Positions 45,336-54,843 of a stretch of DNA of 64,000 nucleotides are shown here, one piece after another. Position 1 is the stretch's first letter. The number at the start of each line of letters is the position of its first letter. The notes under the pieces were generated by a model. It was not told the origin of the DNA. It ran no database searches and was given only the letters and a program-made list of their open reading frames with translations. A program made the position numbers and the translations under genes. The stretch comes from Porphyrobacter sp. IPPAS B-1204 (GTDB lineage Bacteria > Pseudomonadota > Alphaproteobacteria > Sphingomonadales > Sphingomonadaceae): the NCBI GenBank assembly GCA_003724185.1, contig RHGM01000003.1, positions 1 through 64,000 of the forward strand, read 5' to 3'.

Positions 45336-45764
45336 GATGGCATTTATCCTGCTTCCCCTTGGAACATAGAGAAAACACTTGCGCGGGGCTAGGAAAAATC
45401 GGCAGGCAACGATTGAAGTTCAGCAAACCTGAAATCTCTCTTCTCATGTTGCCGGTCAAGGCGCAGTGCAGCAATGGCCGCTGTCAGTACTGAATGGTTT
45501 GTCGATCCGAACGTCTGCATCCTAGCGACGAGCGGATGGCGGCAAATCCACGACTAGGATGCCCAACGGCGCGTATCCTCCAACCAGACACAATCATTTA
45601 AGAGAATCCTCCTAGCATTAGAGGCATCAATAGCCAGCTAGCAGCTACGATCTTGTTGGAATGCCTGACATTTGCGATTGCACTTGGTGCGCCTCTGGGA
45701 TACCGCCGTAGGCATAGTAACTAGACTCACCCAGTTTCAATACGGGCAATCAGGCGGGGGCCTT
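45336..45764. promoter_or_regulatory. Control region upstream of the BREX operon
   Basis: These 429 bases between the small membrane gene and brxR hold no gene I can support. They must carry the brxR/brx promoter and, on the other strand, that of the small gene. A perfect 9-bp inverted repeat, gcatcctag (45517-45525) and ctaggatgc (45554-45562), is separated by 28 bases. BrxR proteins of other BREX loci bind inverted repeats upstream of themselves, but those I know of have a shorter spacer, so this pairing is only a candidate. Confidence 0.4.
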
Positions 45765-46637
45765 GTGGAAGCATATAACGCTGGGCTCAGGTGGGGTATC
45801 GAGCGACGGCTCGAATTCATCGAGTTCCGCCTGTTCTGGGAGGGGCACGTCAATCGCAGTGACCTGATGGACGCTTTCGGCGTGTCGGTGAACCAGGCTT
45901 CTAAAGATCTGAACCGTTACATCGCCATGGCTCCCGACAACATGGCCTACGACAAAAGCAGCCGGACCTATATCCGCAGCAGCGGGTTTGCGGCGCGATT
46001 TCTGGAGCCTGACGCCAGCTTTTATCTCTCGAAGCTGCGTTCGGTCGCTGATGGCATCGTCGACCGCTCCGATACCTGGATCGGCAAGTTCCCAAGCTAC
46101 GATTGCGCCCCCACTCCCGTGCGCGGCGTTGATCCGAAAACACTGAGGTCGGTCGTTGCCGCAATCCGTCGCTCCGAAGCGATTGAGATCAAATATCAGT
46201 CGATGTCACGGCCGGAGCCTAGCTGGCGCTGGATCGCGCCTCATGCAATCGGCTTCGACGGCTACCGTTGGCACGCCAGGGCCTTTTGCCTGTCCGACGA
46301 CAGCTTCAAGGACTTCCTGTTCTCCCGCATACTCGAGACCCGCAACACCAAGGCGAGCCCGACGCGTGGCGAGGAGGACATCGCCTGGAACGAAGAGCTG
46401 ACCTTGGAGATTGGGCCGCATCCAGATCTCTCGGATGCTCAGAAAAAGGTCATCGCGCTGGATTATGGAATGCGCGGCGGACGGGCAGAAATCCGGGTGC
46501 GCAAAGCCCTTCTCTACTATGCGCTCAAGCGCCTTGGGCTGGATACAGACCCATCCGCAAGGCGCCCGCAAGATCAGCAGATCGTCCTTCTGAACAGCGA
46601 TGCAGTCCTCCCCGTTGCCCGGAGCCGCGCCCAGTGA
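45765..46637 (+). CDS. brxR: BrxR, WYL-domain regulator of BREX
   Basis: Counting from the GTG at 45765, which follows the purine-rich ggcggggg, the protein is 290 residues. The open frame runs back to a TTG at 45672, but the homologous start pattern in this family is close to LRWGIERRLEFIEFRLFWEG. A winged helix occupies residues about 10-60 (NRSDLMDAFGVSVNQASKDL). The WYL domain follows at about 140-195 (EIKYQSMSRPEPSWRWIAPH, AIGFDGYRWHARAFCL, then FSRILETR). A WCX-like end completes it. BrxR binds DNA upstream of BREX operons and represses or tunes them. It overlaps brxA by four bases, so it is cotranscribed. Confidence 0.9.
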   Translation: MEAYNAGLRWGIERRLEFIEFRLFWEGHVNRSDLMDAFGVSVNQASKDLNRYIAMAPDNMAYDKSSRTYIRSSGFAARFLEPDASFYLSKLRSVADGIVDRSDTWIGKFPSYDCAPTPVRGVDPKTLRSVVAAIRRSEAIEIKYQSMSRPEPSWRWIAPHAIGFDGYRWHARAFCLSDDSFKDFLFSRILETRNTKASPTRGEEDIAWNEELTLEIGPHPDLSDAQKKVIALDYGMRGGRAEIRVRKALLYYALKRLGLDTDPSARRPQDQQIVLLNSDAVLPVARSRAQ

Positions 46638-47251
46638 CCTCTGCCGCGCCAACCTACAAGATGTCATTCGTGACTGGCGGCCTGTTTCTCAATGAGAGCA
46701 TCGAGGTCGCCCGCATGCATGCTCACGGAGAGACATGGGATGAGACGATACGCCGTGCCCTTGAGCAGGGCGTCTCATCCTTGCCGAAGGCTGCGTCGCG
46801 CCGGCGAACTCTGCGTGAGATCGTAAATCGGATCTCGACGTTGGATAACAATGAACTGACCTACCTCGTCGAAGAAGCCGACCGGCAGGACCAGCAAGCC
46901 CTTCTGTGGCTGGCAACCTGCCGGGCTTACCGATTTGTGCGCGAGTTTGCGACAGAGGTCATCCACGAGCGATTTCTCTCGTTCAAGCTGGATCTTCCCT
47001 TGGAGAGCTTTGACGTCCTGTTCGAAGCGAAAGCCGAGTGGGACGAGGGGCTTAACGGAATCAGCGCAACCACGCGTGCAAAGCTGCGCCAGGTGCTGTT
47101 CCGAATGATGCGAGAGGCAAATGTGATTACCTCAGAAAACCGGATTCTGGCGGCCTACGTCTCCCCTCAGCTCAAGGCGATGCTCGCAAGGAATTGCCCG
47201 GGCGATCTCGGCCTGTTCCCCGGATTGAACCTCAACGGAGGTGCTTTGTGA
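46634..47251 (+). CDS. brxA: BrxA (DUF1819)
   Basis: The 205-residue protein starts at GTG 46634, inside the brxR stop (GTGA). It has the BrxA pattern: YKMSFVTGGLFLNESIEVAR, SSLPKAASRRRTLREIVNR, LWLATCRAYRFVREFATEVI, then LRQVLFRMMREANVI. BrxA is a small DNA-binding core protein of type I BREX. The brxB start overlaps its stop by four bases. The longer open frame upstream belongs to another reading frame of brxR and was not used. Confidence 0.93.
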   Translation: MTSAAPTYKMSFVTGGLFLNESIEVARMHAHGETWDETIRRALEQGVSSLPKAASRRRTLREIVNRISTLDNNELTYLVEEADRQDQQALLWLATCRAYRFVREFATEVIHERFLSFKLDLPLESFDVLFEAKAEWDEGLNGISATTRAKLRQVLFRMMREANVITSENRILAAYVSPQLKAMLARNCPGDLGLFPGLNLNGGAL

Positions 47252-47850
47252 TCAAGACGAAATCGCGAAAGGAGCGTGTTGAGCACCTGTACAAGGTCGT
47301 CACCAGCGAGCGCTTCCTCACCAAGCAGGGGCCGGGAAATGAAGTGCCGTTCTATATCTGCCCATACCCCGCGGAAGAAGGTCTTTCGATGGTCGAAGAT
47401 CGCTTGGGTCTGATAACCCGGATCAGACATGCCGGTGTCGCGGTTCTGGATCTCAGTCTTTACGATCTTTCGCTGAGCATCCTCGAAGAGCGAGGCATCC
47501 TCCAGCAGGTACTTGATATGGAGCAGGACACGGAGAAAGCAGAACTCCGTGAACTCTTGCAGTCCGTGCTAGATCCAGAAGCCAATCTTACACCAAAGAT
47601 CGGCGAAGCGATCAGGACGACACCGCACGACGTCATCTTTCTGTCAGGCGTCGGTGAGGTTTACCCCTACATCAGATCACACAACGTGCTGAACAACCTC
47701 CAGAGCACAGCCAAGGACAAGCCCACGGTTCTGTTCTTTCCCGGCAGTTACACACATTCGCTTGCGGTAGGTGCATCCCTCGATCTGTTTGGGGTTCTCC
47801 ATGACGACAAATATTACCGCGCTTACGACATTCTAAATTACGAGGTTTGA
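47248..47850 (+). CDS. brxB: BrxB (DUF1788)
   Basis: The 200-residue protein starts at GTG 47248 with GGAGGT five bases upstream. It has the DUF1788 pattern: ERVEHLYKVVTSERFLTKQG, VPFYICPYPAEEG, VLDLSLYDLSLSILEERGIL, then VIFLSGVGEVYPYIRSHNVL and PTVLFFPGSY. BrxB is a core BREX protein with no assigned chemistry. It ends four bases before brxC. Confidence 0.94.
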   Translation: MIKTKSRKERVEHLYKVVTSERFLTKQGPGNEVPFYICPYPAEEGLSMVEDRLGLITRIRHAGVAVLDLSLYDLSLSILEERGILQQVLDMEQDTEKAELRELLQSVLDPEANLTPKIGEAIRTTPHDVIFLSGVGEVYPYIRSHNVLNNLQSTAKDKPTVLFFPGSYTHSLAVGASLDLFGVLHDDKYYRAYDILNYEV

Positions 47851-47854
47851 TCCC

Positions 47855-50800
47855 ATGACCCTTGCGATGCGCGACATTTTCGAAAAGCGGGTCGATCGCG
47901 CAATCGATGGCGTGATCAAGGCCGACGATGAGGCAAGCCTGCGGACAGAACTAGATGAATATGTGATCACAGGCGAGATCGGGCAGCGGCTCGAGCAGTT
48001 CCTCGAAGCCTACAACAACTACCAGACTGCAAACGGCGTCTGGATTTCCGGATTTTTCGGCTCGGGCAAGTCCCACCTGCTGAAGATGCTCGCACTGCTG
48101 CTGGAGAACCGCGAGGTCGACGGGGTCAAGGCGTTCGACATCTTCGCAGAGAAGCTCAAGGATCAGCCTATGCTCGCAGGTGCGCTGCGCAAAGCTGTCT
48201 CGCTGCCATCGCGGTCGATCCTGTTCAACATCGACCAGAAGGCCGATGTGATCTCGAAGACTGACATCGATGCCCTGCTGTCGGTCTTCCAGAAAGTCTT
48301 CGACGAGATGTGTGGCTACTATGGAAAGCAGCCACACATTGCACAGTTCGAACGTCAGCTGGACGAACGTGGCCAGTTCGAGGCTTTTAAGAGTGCCTTT
48401 CTCGAGTTGTCCGGCAAGCCGTGGGAAACGCGCGGACGAGAGGAAGCCCTGCTGGAAGCGCCAAAAATCGCTGCAGCCTTCGCCCGGTCAACGGATACCG
48501 ATGCGGCTGATGCGAAGGATATCCTCTCTCAGTATCGGAAAGATACGAGGGTCTCGATCGAAGACTTTGCGAACACCGTCAAGGCGTGGATCGACCGGCA
48601 GGTCCCGGACTTCCGGCTCAACTTCTTCGTCGATGAAGTCGGCCAGTACATCGCTGACAACGTCAAGCTGATGACCAACCTTCAGACTATCGCCGAGAGC
48701 CTTAACACCAAGTGCAAGGGACAAGCGTGGATCATCGTGACGGCCCAGCAGGCGATCACCGATGTGGTGGGTGACCTGACAGCGCGTCAGGAGAATGACT
48801 TCTCGAAGATCCAGGCTCGCTTTGCCAATCGCATGCCTCTGAACTCGGCTGACGTGGCAGAGGTCATTCAGCGGCGCCTGCTGGCCAAGAATGACGCGGC
48901 GCAGATCATGCTTGGCAATCTGCACGACAAGGAAGAGAACAACCTCAAGACCCTGTTCGACTTTGCCGACGGGTCCATCCGCCTGAAGAACTACCGCGAC
49001 CGGGAACACTTCATCGCGAGCTACCCGTTCCCGCCCTACCAGTACACGTTGTTCCAGATGGCGATCACGTCGCTCTCCCAGCACAACGCCTTCGAGGGGA
49101 AGCACAGCTCGGTGGGCGAGCGCTCGATGCTGGGCGTATTTCAGGAAGTGGCAAAGGCTCTGGCAGAGCGATCCGTCGGCGGGCTTGCGACGTTCGATCT
49201 CATGTTCGAGGGCATTCGCTCTGCGTTAAAGTCGTCGGTTCAGCAGTCGATTCAGATCGCTGAACGCAACCTCGACGATGCCTTCGCAGTGCGCGTGCTT
49301 AAAGTGTTGTTCCTTGTGAAATACGTCAAGGAATTCAAGCCGACTGTTCGTAACATCAGCATCCTTTTGCTCTCTGAATTCGAGCTGGACCAAGCCGGAC
49401 AGCGCCGCAAGATCGAGGATGCCTTGGCGCGTCTCGAGCGTGAGACCTACATTCAGCGCAATGGCGACATCTATGAATTCCTCACCAATGAGGAGAAGGA
49501 CGTCGAGGCCGAGATCAAGTCGCTCGATGTCGATCCGACCGAAATCACCAAGACGCTCGAGATTCTCGCCTTCGACGAGATCCTCCGCCACCGGAAGATC
49601 AAGCACCTGGCCACTGGCTACGAGTATTCCTTCAGTCGGAAGCTCGACGACCATCTGCTGGGCCGGGAGTATGAGCTTTCGATCAATATCGTCACTCCCA
49701 TGAATGACGAGTCAGCCAATCCCGATGCGGTTCGCATGCAGAACATGGGGCGCGAGGAGCTGGCGATCGTGCTGCAGCCGGATGTGCGGTTTGTTCGCGA
49801 TCTCACGCTGTTCAAGCAGACCGACAAGTTCGTTCGTCAGGCGCGCAGCAGCGCGCCCCAGCCAGGGCGAGACCGGATCATCCTTGAGAAGGGAGAACAG
49901 AACGCCCGCCGCGGGAAGGATCTGGAGCTTCGGCTGCGCAACCTGATGTCGGCGTCGCGCTTGTTCGTTCGCGGGGATGAGATCGATCTGGGCGGCGAGG
50001 ATCCGCAGGAGCGTATCGTCAAGGCGTTCCAGACCCTCGTCGACAAGGTCTACGTAAACCTGCCCATGTTGAGGGGTGTAGGATACGTTGAGGCGGATAT
50101 CGCAAAAGCCGCGAGCCCGAACTCTTCGCTGTTCGGCGAAGCTGGCACAGGCCTGACCGAAGCAGAGCAGGATGTGCTCAATCACATCCAGGCCCAGGCT
50201 CGCAACGGGGTCAAGGTTTCGGCCAAGTATCTGACCGAGCGCTTTGGATCGAAGCCGTATGGTTGGCCAACGGTGGCCACCCTGTGTCTTTCGGCGAGCC
50301 TTGTCGGCAAAGGCAAATGCGAAGCCAGGTCTGACAGCACGTTGTTGGAAGGAGCCGAGCTCGCCCGCGCCCTCAACAACAGCCATGTGCTGGGGAATAT
50401 CCTTTTCACCCCGCAAATGGAGTTCACCGCCTCCCAGATCCGCGCCGCAAGGGATCTCTACAAGGAGCTTTTCGGCTTGCCGGCGGACGGGTCAGATGCA
50501 CGTATGCTCGGCGGGGAATGGGCCGAAAGCCTTCGCAAGCTGTCAGACGAGCTGAAAGAATTGCTTGCTGAGGGCTACAAATATCCGTTCGTGACCGCGC
50601 TGGAGGCATTCCGCGAGCAGACTGGCGCGATGCTCGGCAAGCCAGCGGTCTGGTACATCACCGAACCGGTCAAAGAAGAGGACGCGCTCCTCAACGCCAA
50701 GGAGGATGTTCTCGACAAAATTCGCAGCTTCATGGGCGGTGCCCAGCGCGATATTTACGACGACGTCCATGATTTCCTTCAAGGGCAGGACGCCAACATC

Positions 50801-51376
50801 GGCTACGTCGACGCACAATCGGGCGACAAGCTGCGGACTGCCCTCGCCGACCCCGAATGCTACAAGGGAACAGCGATCCAGGCCCTCAAGTCAGAGCTCT
50901 ACACGCTCAAGGACAAGGTTCAACTGGCCATCCTGAAAGAGCGCAAGGCTGTGGTCGCTGCCGTGGATGAGTGCGCGGAGAAGATCATCCAGACGGCCGA
51001 GTTTGCTGCTCTGACCCCCGATCAGCAAGATCAGATCTGTCGCAGCGTTGCGATCCACAAGGAGGGGCTGGATGCTGTGTCCATGATTCCGATCCTGCGC
51101 GACAGGGCGAATGGGGCGCGCACTGGCCTGATGCAGCAGCTGCTCGGGGAGATCGCTAGGATGACCCCTCCGCCCTCGCCGCCGCCCGGCCCATCTTCCG
51201 GCGATGGCGTGCCGCCTCCGGCACCAACGCCACCTGCCTACATCAATGCCTCGGAGATCAAGGTGCCCTACCCGCGGCCCTATTTAGCTGAAGAGGCAGA
51301 CGTCGACCAATACGTGAATGAGCTGCGAAAGACCTTGATGTCAGAGATCGCTGCTGGGAAGAAAGTGATCGTCTGA
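47855..51376 (+). CDS. brxC: BrxC, BREX P-loop ATPase
   Basis: The 1173-residue length is standard. Walker A is GFFGSGKS at residues 66-73, in the context VWISGFFGSGKSHLLKML, and FFVDEVGQYI near residue 250 is the Walker B region. The C-terminus has a Pro-rich linker (TPPPSPPPGPSSGDG) before the final VPYPRPYLAEEADVDQYV segment. BrxC is an AAA-type ATPase needed for both methylation and phage exclusion in type I BREX. The start is an ATG with weak spacing to an upstream GAGG, and the stop overlaps the pglX ATG (TGATG). Confidence 0.95.
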   Translation: MTLAMRDIFEKRVDRAIDGVIKADDEASLRTELDEYVITGEIGQRLEQFLEAYNNYQTANGVWISGFFGSGKSHLLKMLALLLENREVDGVKAFDIFAEKLKDQPMLAGALRKAVSLPSRSILFNIDQKADVISKTDIDALLSVFQKVFDEMCGYYGKQPHIAQFERQLDERGQFEAFKSAFLELSGKPWETRGREEALLEAPKIAAAFARSTDTDAADAKDILSQYRKDTRVSIEDFANTVKAWIDRQVPDFRLNFFVDEVGQYIADNVKLMTNLQTIAESLNTKCKGQAWIIVTAQQAITDVVGDLTARQENDFSKIQARFANRMPLNSADVAEVIQRRLLAKNDAAQIMLGNLHDKEENNLKTLFDFADGSIRLKNYRDREHFIASYPFPPYQYTLFQMAITSLSQHNAFEGKHSSVGERSMLGVFQEVAKALAERSVGGLATFDLMFEGIRSALKSSVQQSIQIAERNLDDAFAVRVLKVLFLVKYVKEFKPTVRNISILLLSEFELDQAGQRRKIEDALARLERETYIQRNGDIYEFLTNEEKDVEAEIKSLDVDPTEITKTLEILAFDEILRHRKIKHLATGYEYSFSRKLDDHLLGREYELSINIVTPMNDESANPDAVRMQNMGREELAIVLQPDVRFVRDLTLFKQTDKFVRQARSSAPQPGRDRIILEKGEQNARRGKDLELRLRNLMSASRLFVRGDEIDLGGEDPQERIVKAFQTLVDKVYVNLPMLRGVGYVEADIAKAASPNSSLFGEAGTGLTEAEQDVLNHIQAQARNGVKVSAKYLTERFGSKPYGWPTVATLCLSASLVGKGKCEARSDSTLLEGAELARALNNSHVLGNILFTPQMEFTASQIRAARDLYKELFGLPADGSDARMLGGEWAESLRKLSDELKELLAEGYKYPFVTALEAFREQTGAMLGKPAVWYITEPVKEEDALLNAKEDVLDKIRSFMGGAQRDIYDDVHDFLQGQDANIGYVDAQSGDKLRTALADPECYKGTAIQALKSELYTLKDKVQLAILKERKAVVAAVDECAEKIIQTAEFAALTPDQQDQICRSVAIHKEGLDAVSMIPILRDRANGARTGLMQQLLGEIARMTPPPSPPPGPSSGDGVPPPAPTPPAYINASEIKVPYPRPYLAEEADVDQYVNELRKTLMSEIAAGKKVIV

Positions 51377-54300
51377 TGGATACCAGTGCCCTGAAGCGTT
51401 TCGCGCAGGCTGCGCGTAGCCTGCTCATCGATCAGGTGACCGCAAAGCTGGCCGTAGTGGTTGATCCGGCGTCGAGTGCCCGGCGCGAAAGTCCGGCTGC
51501 GATGAAGAAGCTGGATACCGCGATTGCCCAGATGGGTCAGGCTCAGGTCATCGAGCAGGTCGCTTACATCTGGTTCAACCGTTTCTCGGCGCTCCGCTTC
51601 ATGGACGTGAACGGCTATACGAATCCGAGAGTTGTTTCGCCCGAGGGTGACGCGACACGGCCGGAACTTCTGGCAGAGGCGATAGCCGGCAACCTGCCCG
51701 AAGGCGCACCGGCCACGATCGCTGCCCTTCTCGATGGCAGAACGCCGTCGCGCGAACCGCAAGGAGAAGCCTACCGGCTGCTCCTCGTCCACGCCTGCAA
51801 CGCATGGCATGCGACCATGCCCTTCATGTTTGAGAAGGTCGGCGATTACACCGAACTCCTGATGCCGGAGGACCTGCTATCGCAAACCTCAATCCTCGCC
51901 CGACTGCGGGATGCCATGCCCGAGGACGATTGCAAGGATGTCGAGATCATCGGATGGCTCTACCAGTTCTACATTTCGGAGAAGAAGGATCAGGTCTTCG
52001 CGGGGCTGAAGAAGAACCAGAAGATCACGGCCGAGAACATCCCGGCTGCGACACAGCTTTTCACGCCCCACTGGATCGTCCGCTACCTTGTCGAGAATTC
52101 ACTGGGGCGGCTGTGGTTGCTCAATCGGCCGGGCTCGAAGCTGGCCGAGCGCATGGACTACTACATTGCGCCCGAAGAGCCCGAGACTGACTTCCTGAGG
52201 ATCGGCAAGCCCGAGGAGATCAAGGTCTGCGATCCAGCCTGTGGTTCCGGGCACATGCTAACCTATGCCTTCGACCTGCTGCACGCGATCTATGAGGAAG
52301 AGGGGTACGAGCCTGACAAGATCCCCGCGCTGATCCTCCAGAACAACCTGACGGGAATTGAGATCGACGACCGTGCCGGTGCCCTCGCCGCCTTTGCGTT
52401 GGCTATGAAGGCGGCGGCTAAGCTGGGGCGGCGGCGCTTCCTGCGTCTGGAGACCAAGCCCGACATCGTAGTGCTTCAGAACGTCAGCTTCACCTCGGCA
52501 GAGATGCAGGACGTGCTTGCTGTAGTGGGCCGTGACATGTTCACGAGTGATTTTCGTGAGACGTTGGGGCAGTTCGAGCAGGCCAAGAACTTCGGCTCGC
52601 TGATCGTCCCGAAGCTGCGCGACCCGGCAGAGACGCTACGAGTAATTGACGCGCAAGATTTTGGCGGAGATTTGATCCTGAGGGAGGTCCAGGCGCGCGT
52701 CATCGCTATACTGCGCATGGCGGAAGCTCTGACGGCTAAGTATCACGTGGTAGTGGCCAATCCGCCATATAAAAAGAAGGGCGATCTAAATGACCGACTA
52801 CAATCCTTCCTCGTTGAAAAATATCCAGATTGCTTCTCTGACCTTTACGCCGCGTTTATTGACCGGCTGAGCAAACTATCCCCCAAAGCTGGGTTATTCG
52901 CGATGATCGCGATGGATAGCTGGTTGTTCGGCGATAACTATACAGAAATGCGCGCGCGCATGATAACGGCCTCACCCTTCCAGCAACTGGCCCATCTCGG
53001 TGCACGCGCATTCGACGAAATCAAAGGGGAGGTTGTCCAGGTCGCGTGCTTTGTGTCTCAAAGAAGCGGCGATCCCAACCGAACTGCGCAATTTTTCGAT
53101 CTGACGCAAGGCCAGACGTCCGATGAAAAGGCTGAAATGTTGAGAACGAAGCATGGAGAACATCGCGCGACGGGCTCCGACTTCACCCACTTGCCTCGAA
53201 ATGTGGTCGCGTATTTCGTTTCGAATCACACTCGGGACGCTTACGCAAAGGGCACACCTCTTAAAGAGTATGCAGAGGCGGTCACCGGCCTCCAGACGGG
53301 AGATAACCCGAGGTTCATTCGCTCGTGGTCCGAAGTTGATCGAGGCGCCATCGATTTTGATGTAACACCTGAAGCCAAATTATATTGGTCTGGGAAGTGG
53401 GTTCCGTACGTCAAAGGCAGCGACTTCCGGAAATGGTATGGTAACCACGAGTTCATTCTTGATTGGAGCGGCGATGGACGGGAAATAAAATCCCATAAGA
53501 GCGCCACAGTTAGAAATGAACAATTCTACTTTAGAAATGGCTTGGCTTACAACACAATCGCGAGCAGATTGTCGGTTCGTCACGTTTCGTACGGCCATGT
53601 ATTTGATCAAAAGAACTCAATGTTTTTCTCTGATAGTAGCCGTGCTCTCGACTTCACATTAGGATTCCTACATTCCAAAGTCGTTCCACCGCTTCTTCGT
53701 GTAGTTGCCGCCAAGGATTTTGGACCTGGCAGCATGAAACTTCTCCCCGTTTTCGAAGGTTATGATGGGATCTTCGTTTCGCACCTCACAGATGAATTGG
53801 TGCGCATCGCCAAATCCGACTGGGACGCCTACGAAACCTCCTGGGATTTCACCACGCTCCCGCTGCTCTCACCCGATCACCGGGCCGGGACGCTGGAGGC
53901 GACCTATGCCCGCCTGCGCGCCCATTGGCAGGGCCTGACGGTCGAGATGCAGCGGCTGGAGGAAGAGAACAACCGCATCTTCATCGATGCCTATGGTCTG
54001 CAGGACGAGCTGACCCCCGAAGTGCCGATCGAGGAGATCACCCTGACCTGCAATCCCGCCTGTCGCTATGGCGTGAAGGGCACGGAAGGTGAGCGCGAAA
54101 CCCGCCTGCGCGCCGACACCATGACCGAGTTTCTGTCCTACGCCGTGGGCTGCATGCTCGGCCGTTACAGCCTCGACGCGCCGGGCCTGATCCTCGCCAA
54201 CCAAGGCGGAGCGCTGGCCGATTACCTGGCCCGCGTGCCAGAGCCGAGCTTCCTGCCCGACGAGGACAACGTGATCCCCGTGCTGGATGGCGACTGGTTT

Positions 54301-54843
54301 GCTGACGACATCGTTGATCGCTTCCGCAAGTTCCTGCGCGTGACCTTCGGCGATGAGCACTTCCGCGAGAACTTGACCTTTATCGAGGCGCAGATCGGTG
54401 ACATCCGCCGATACTTCACGCGCAGCTTCTACGATGACCATGTGAAGCGCTACAAGAAGCGGCCCGTCTACTGGATGTTCGCCTCGCCTAAGGGCACATT
54501 TCAGGCGCTGATCTATATGCACCGCTATCGGCCCGACACCGTCTCGGTCCTACTGAATGACTACCTGCGCGAGTTCATCCGTAAGCTTTACACTGAGCGC
54601 GAAAGGCTCGAAAAGCTCTCCGACGATCCAGACGCCACGCAAGCTCAACGCACAAGCGCGACCAAAGGCGTGCTTACTGTCGGCAAGCAGATCGCCGAGC
54701 TCGAGGAGTGGGAGCGCGAGGTCATCTTCCCCCTCGCCCAAGCCAAAATCGAGATCGACCTCGATGACGGCGTAAAACGGAACTACCCGCTGTTCGGTGC
54801 GGCACTGAAGCCAATCAAGGGGCTGGAGGCCGCAGATGAGTGA
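51376..54843 (+). CDS. pglX: PglX, BREX adenine-specific DNA methyltransferase
   Basis: The 1155-residue protein has SAM motif I (CDPACGSGHMLTYAFD, near residue 285) and the N6-adenine catalytic motif VVANPPYKKKG (near 460). A large target-recognition region follows, then a C-terminal helical domain (DFTTLPLLSPDHRAGTLEAT, and KRPVYWMFASPKGTFQAL). PglX methylates one strand of a non-palindromic site to mark self DNA. From about 52740 to 53800 the DNA is clearly more AT-rich than the flanks. That stretch covers the end of the catalytic domain and the expected recognition domain, and looks like an exchanged specificity module. The gene overlaps pglZ by 8 bases. Confidence 0.96.
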   Translation: MDTSALKRFAQAARSLLIDQVTAKLAVVVDPASSARRESPAAMKKLDTAIAQMGQAQVIEQVAYIWFNRFSALRFMDVNGYTNPRVVSPEGDATRPELLAEAIAGNLPEGAPATIAALLDGRTPSREPQGEAYRLLLVHACNAWHATMPFMFEKVGDYTELLMPEDLLSQTSILARLRDAMPEDDCKDVEIIGWLYQFYISEKKDQVFAGLKKNQKITAENIPAATQLFTPHWIVRYLVENSLGRLWLLNRPGSKLAERMDYYIAPEEPETDFLRIGKPEEIKVCDPACGSGHMLTYAFDLLHAIYEEEGYEPDKIPALILQNNLTGIEIDDRAGALAAFALAMKAAAKLGRRRFLRLETKPDIVVLQNVSFTSAEMQDVLAVVGRDMFTSDFRETLGQFEQAKNFGSLIVPKLRDPAETLRVIDAQDFGGDLILREVQARVIAILRMAEALTAKYHVVVANPPYKKKGDLNDRLQSFLVEKYPDCFSDLYAAFIDRLSKLSPKAGLFAMIAMDSWLFGDNYTEMRARMITASPFQQLAHLGARAFDEIKGEVVQVACFVSQRSGDPNRTAQFFDLTQGQTSDEKAEMLRTKHGEHRATGSDFTHLPRNVVAYFVSNHTRDAYAKGTPLKEYAEAVTGLQTGDNPRFIRSWSEVDRGAIDFDVTPEAKLYWSGKWVPYVKGSDFRKWYGNHEFILDWSGDGREIKSHKSATVRNEQFYFRNGLAYNTIASRLSVRHVSYGHVFDQKNSMFFSDSSRALDFTLGFLHSKVVPPLLRVVAAKDFGPGSMKLLPVFEGYDGIFVSHLTDELVRIAKSDWDAYETSWDFTTLPLLSPDHRAGTLEATYARLRAHWQGLTVEMQRLEEENNRIFIDAYGLQDELTPEVPIEEITLTCNPACRYGVKGTEGERETRLRADTMTEFLSYAVGCMLGRYSLDAPGLILANQGGALADYLARVPEPSFLPDEDNVIPVLDGDWFADDIVDRFRKFLRVTFGDEHFRENLTFIEAQIGDIRRYFTRSFYDDHVKRYKKRPVYWMFASPKGTFQALIYMHRYRPDTVSVLLNDYLREFIRKLYTERERLEKLSDDPDATQAQRTSATKGVLTVGKQIAELEEWEREVIFPLAQAKIEIDLDDGVKRNYPLFGAALKPIKGLEAADE

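Noticed and set aside
46268..47251. Longer upstream start for brxA
   Set aside because: The extra 122 codons lie within the 3' half of brxR in another frame and do not look like BrxA. The GTG at 46634 overlapping the brxR stop is the consistent start.
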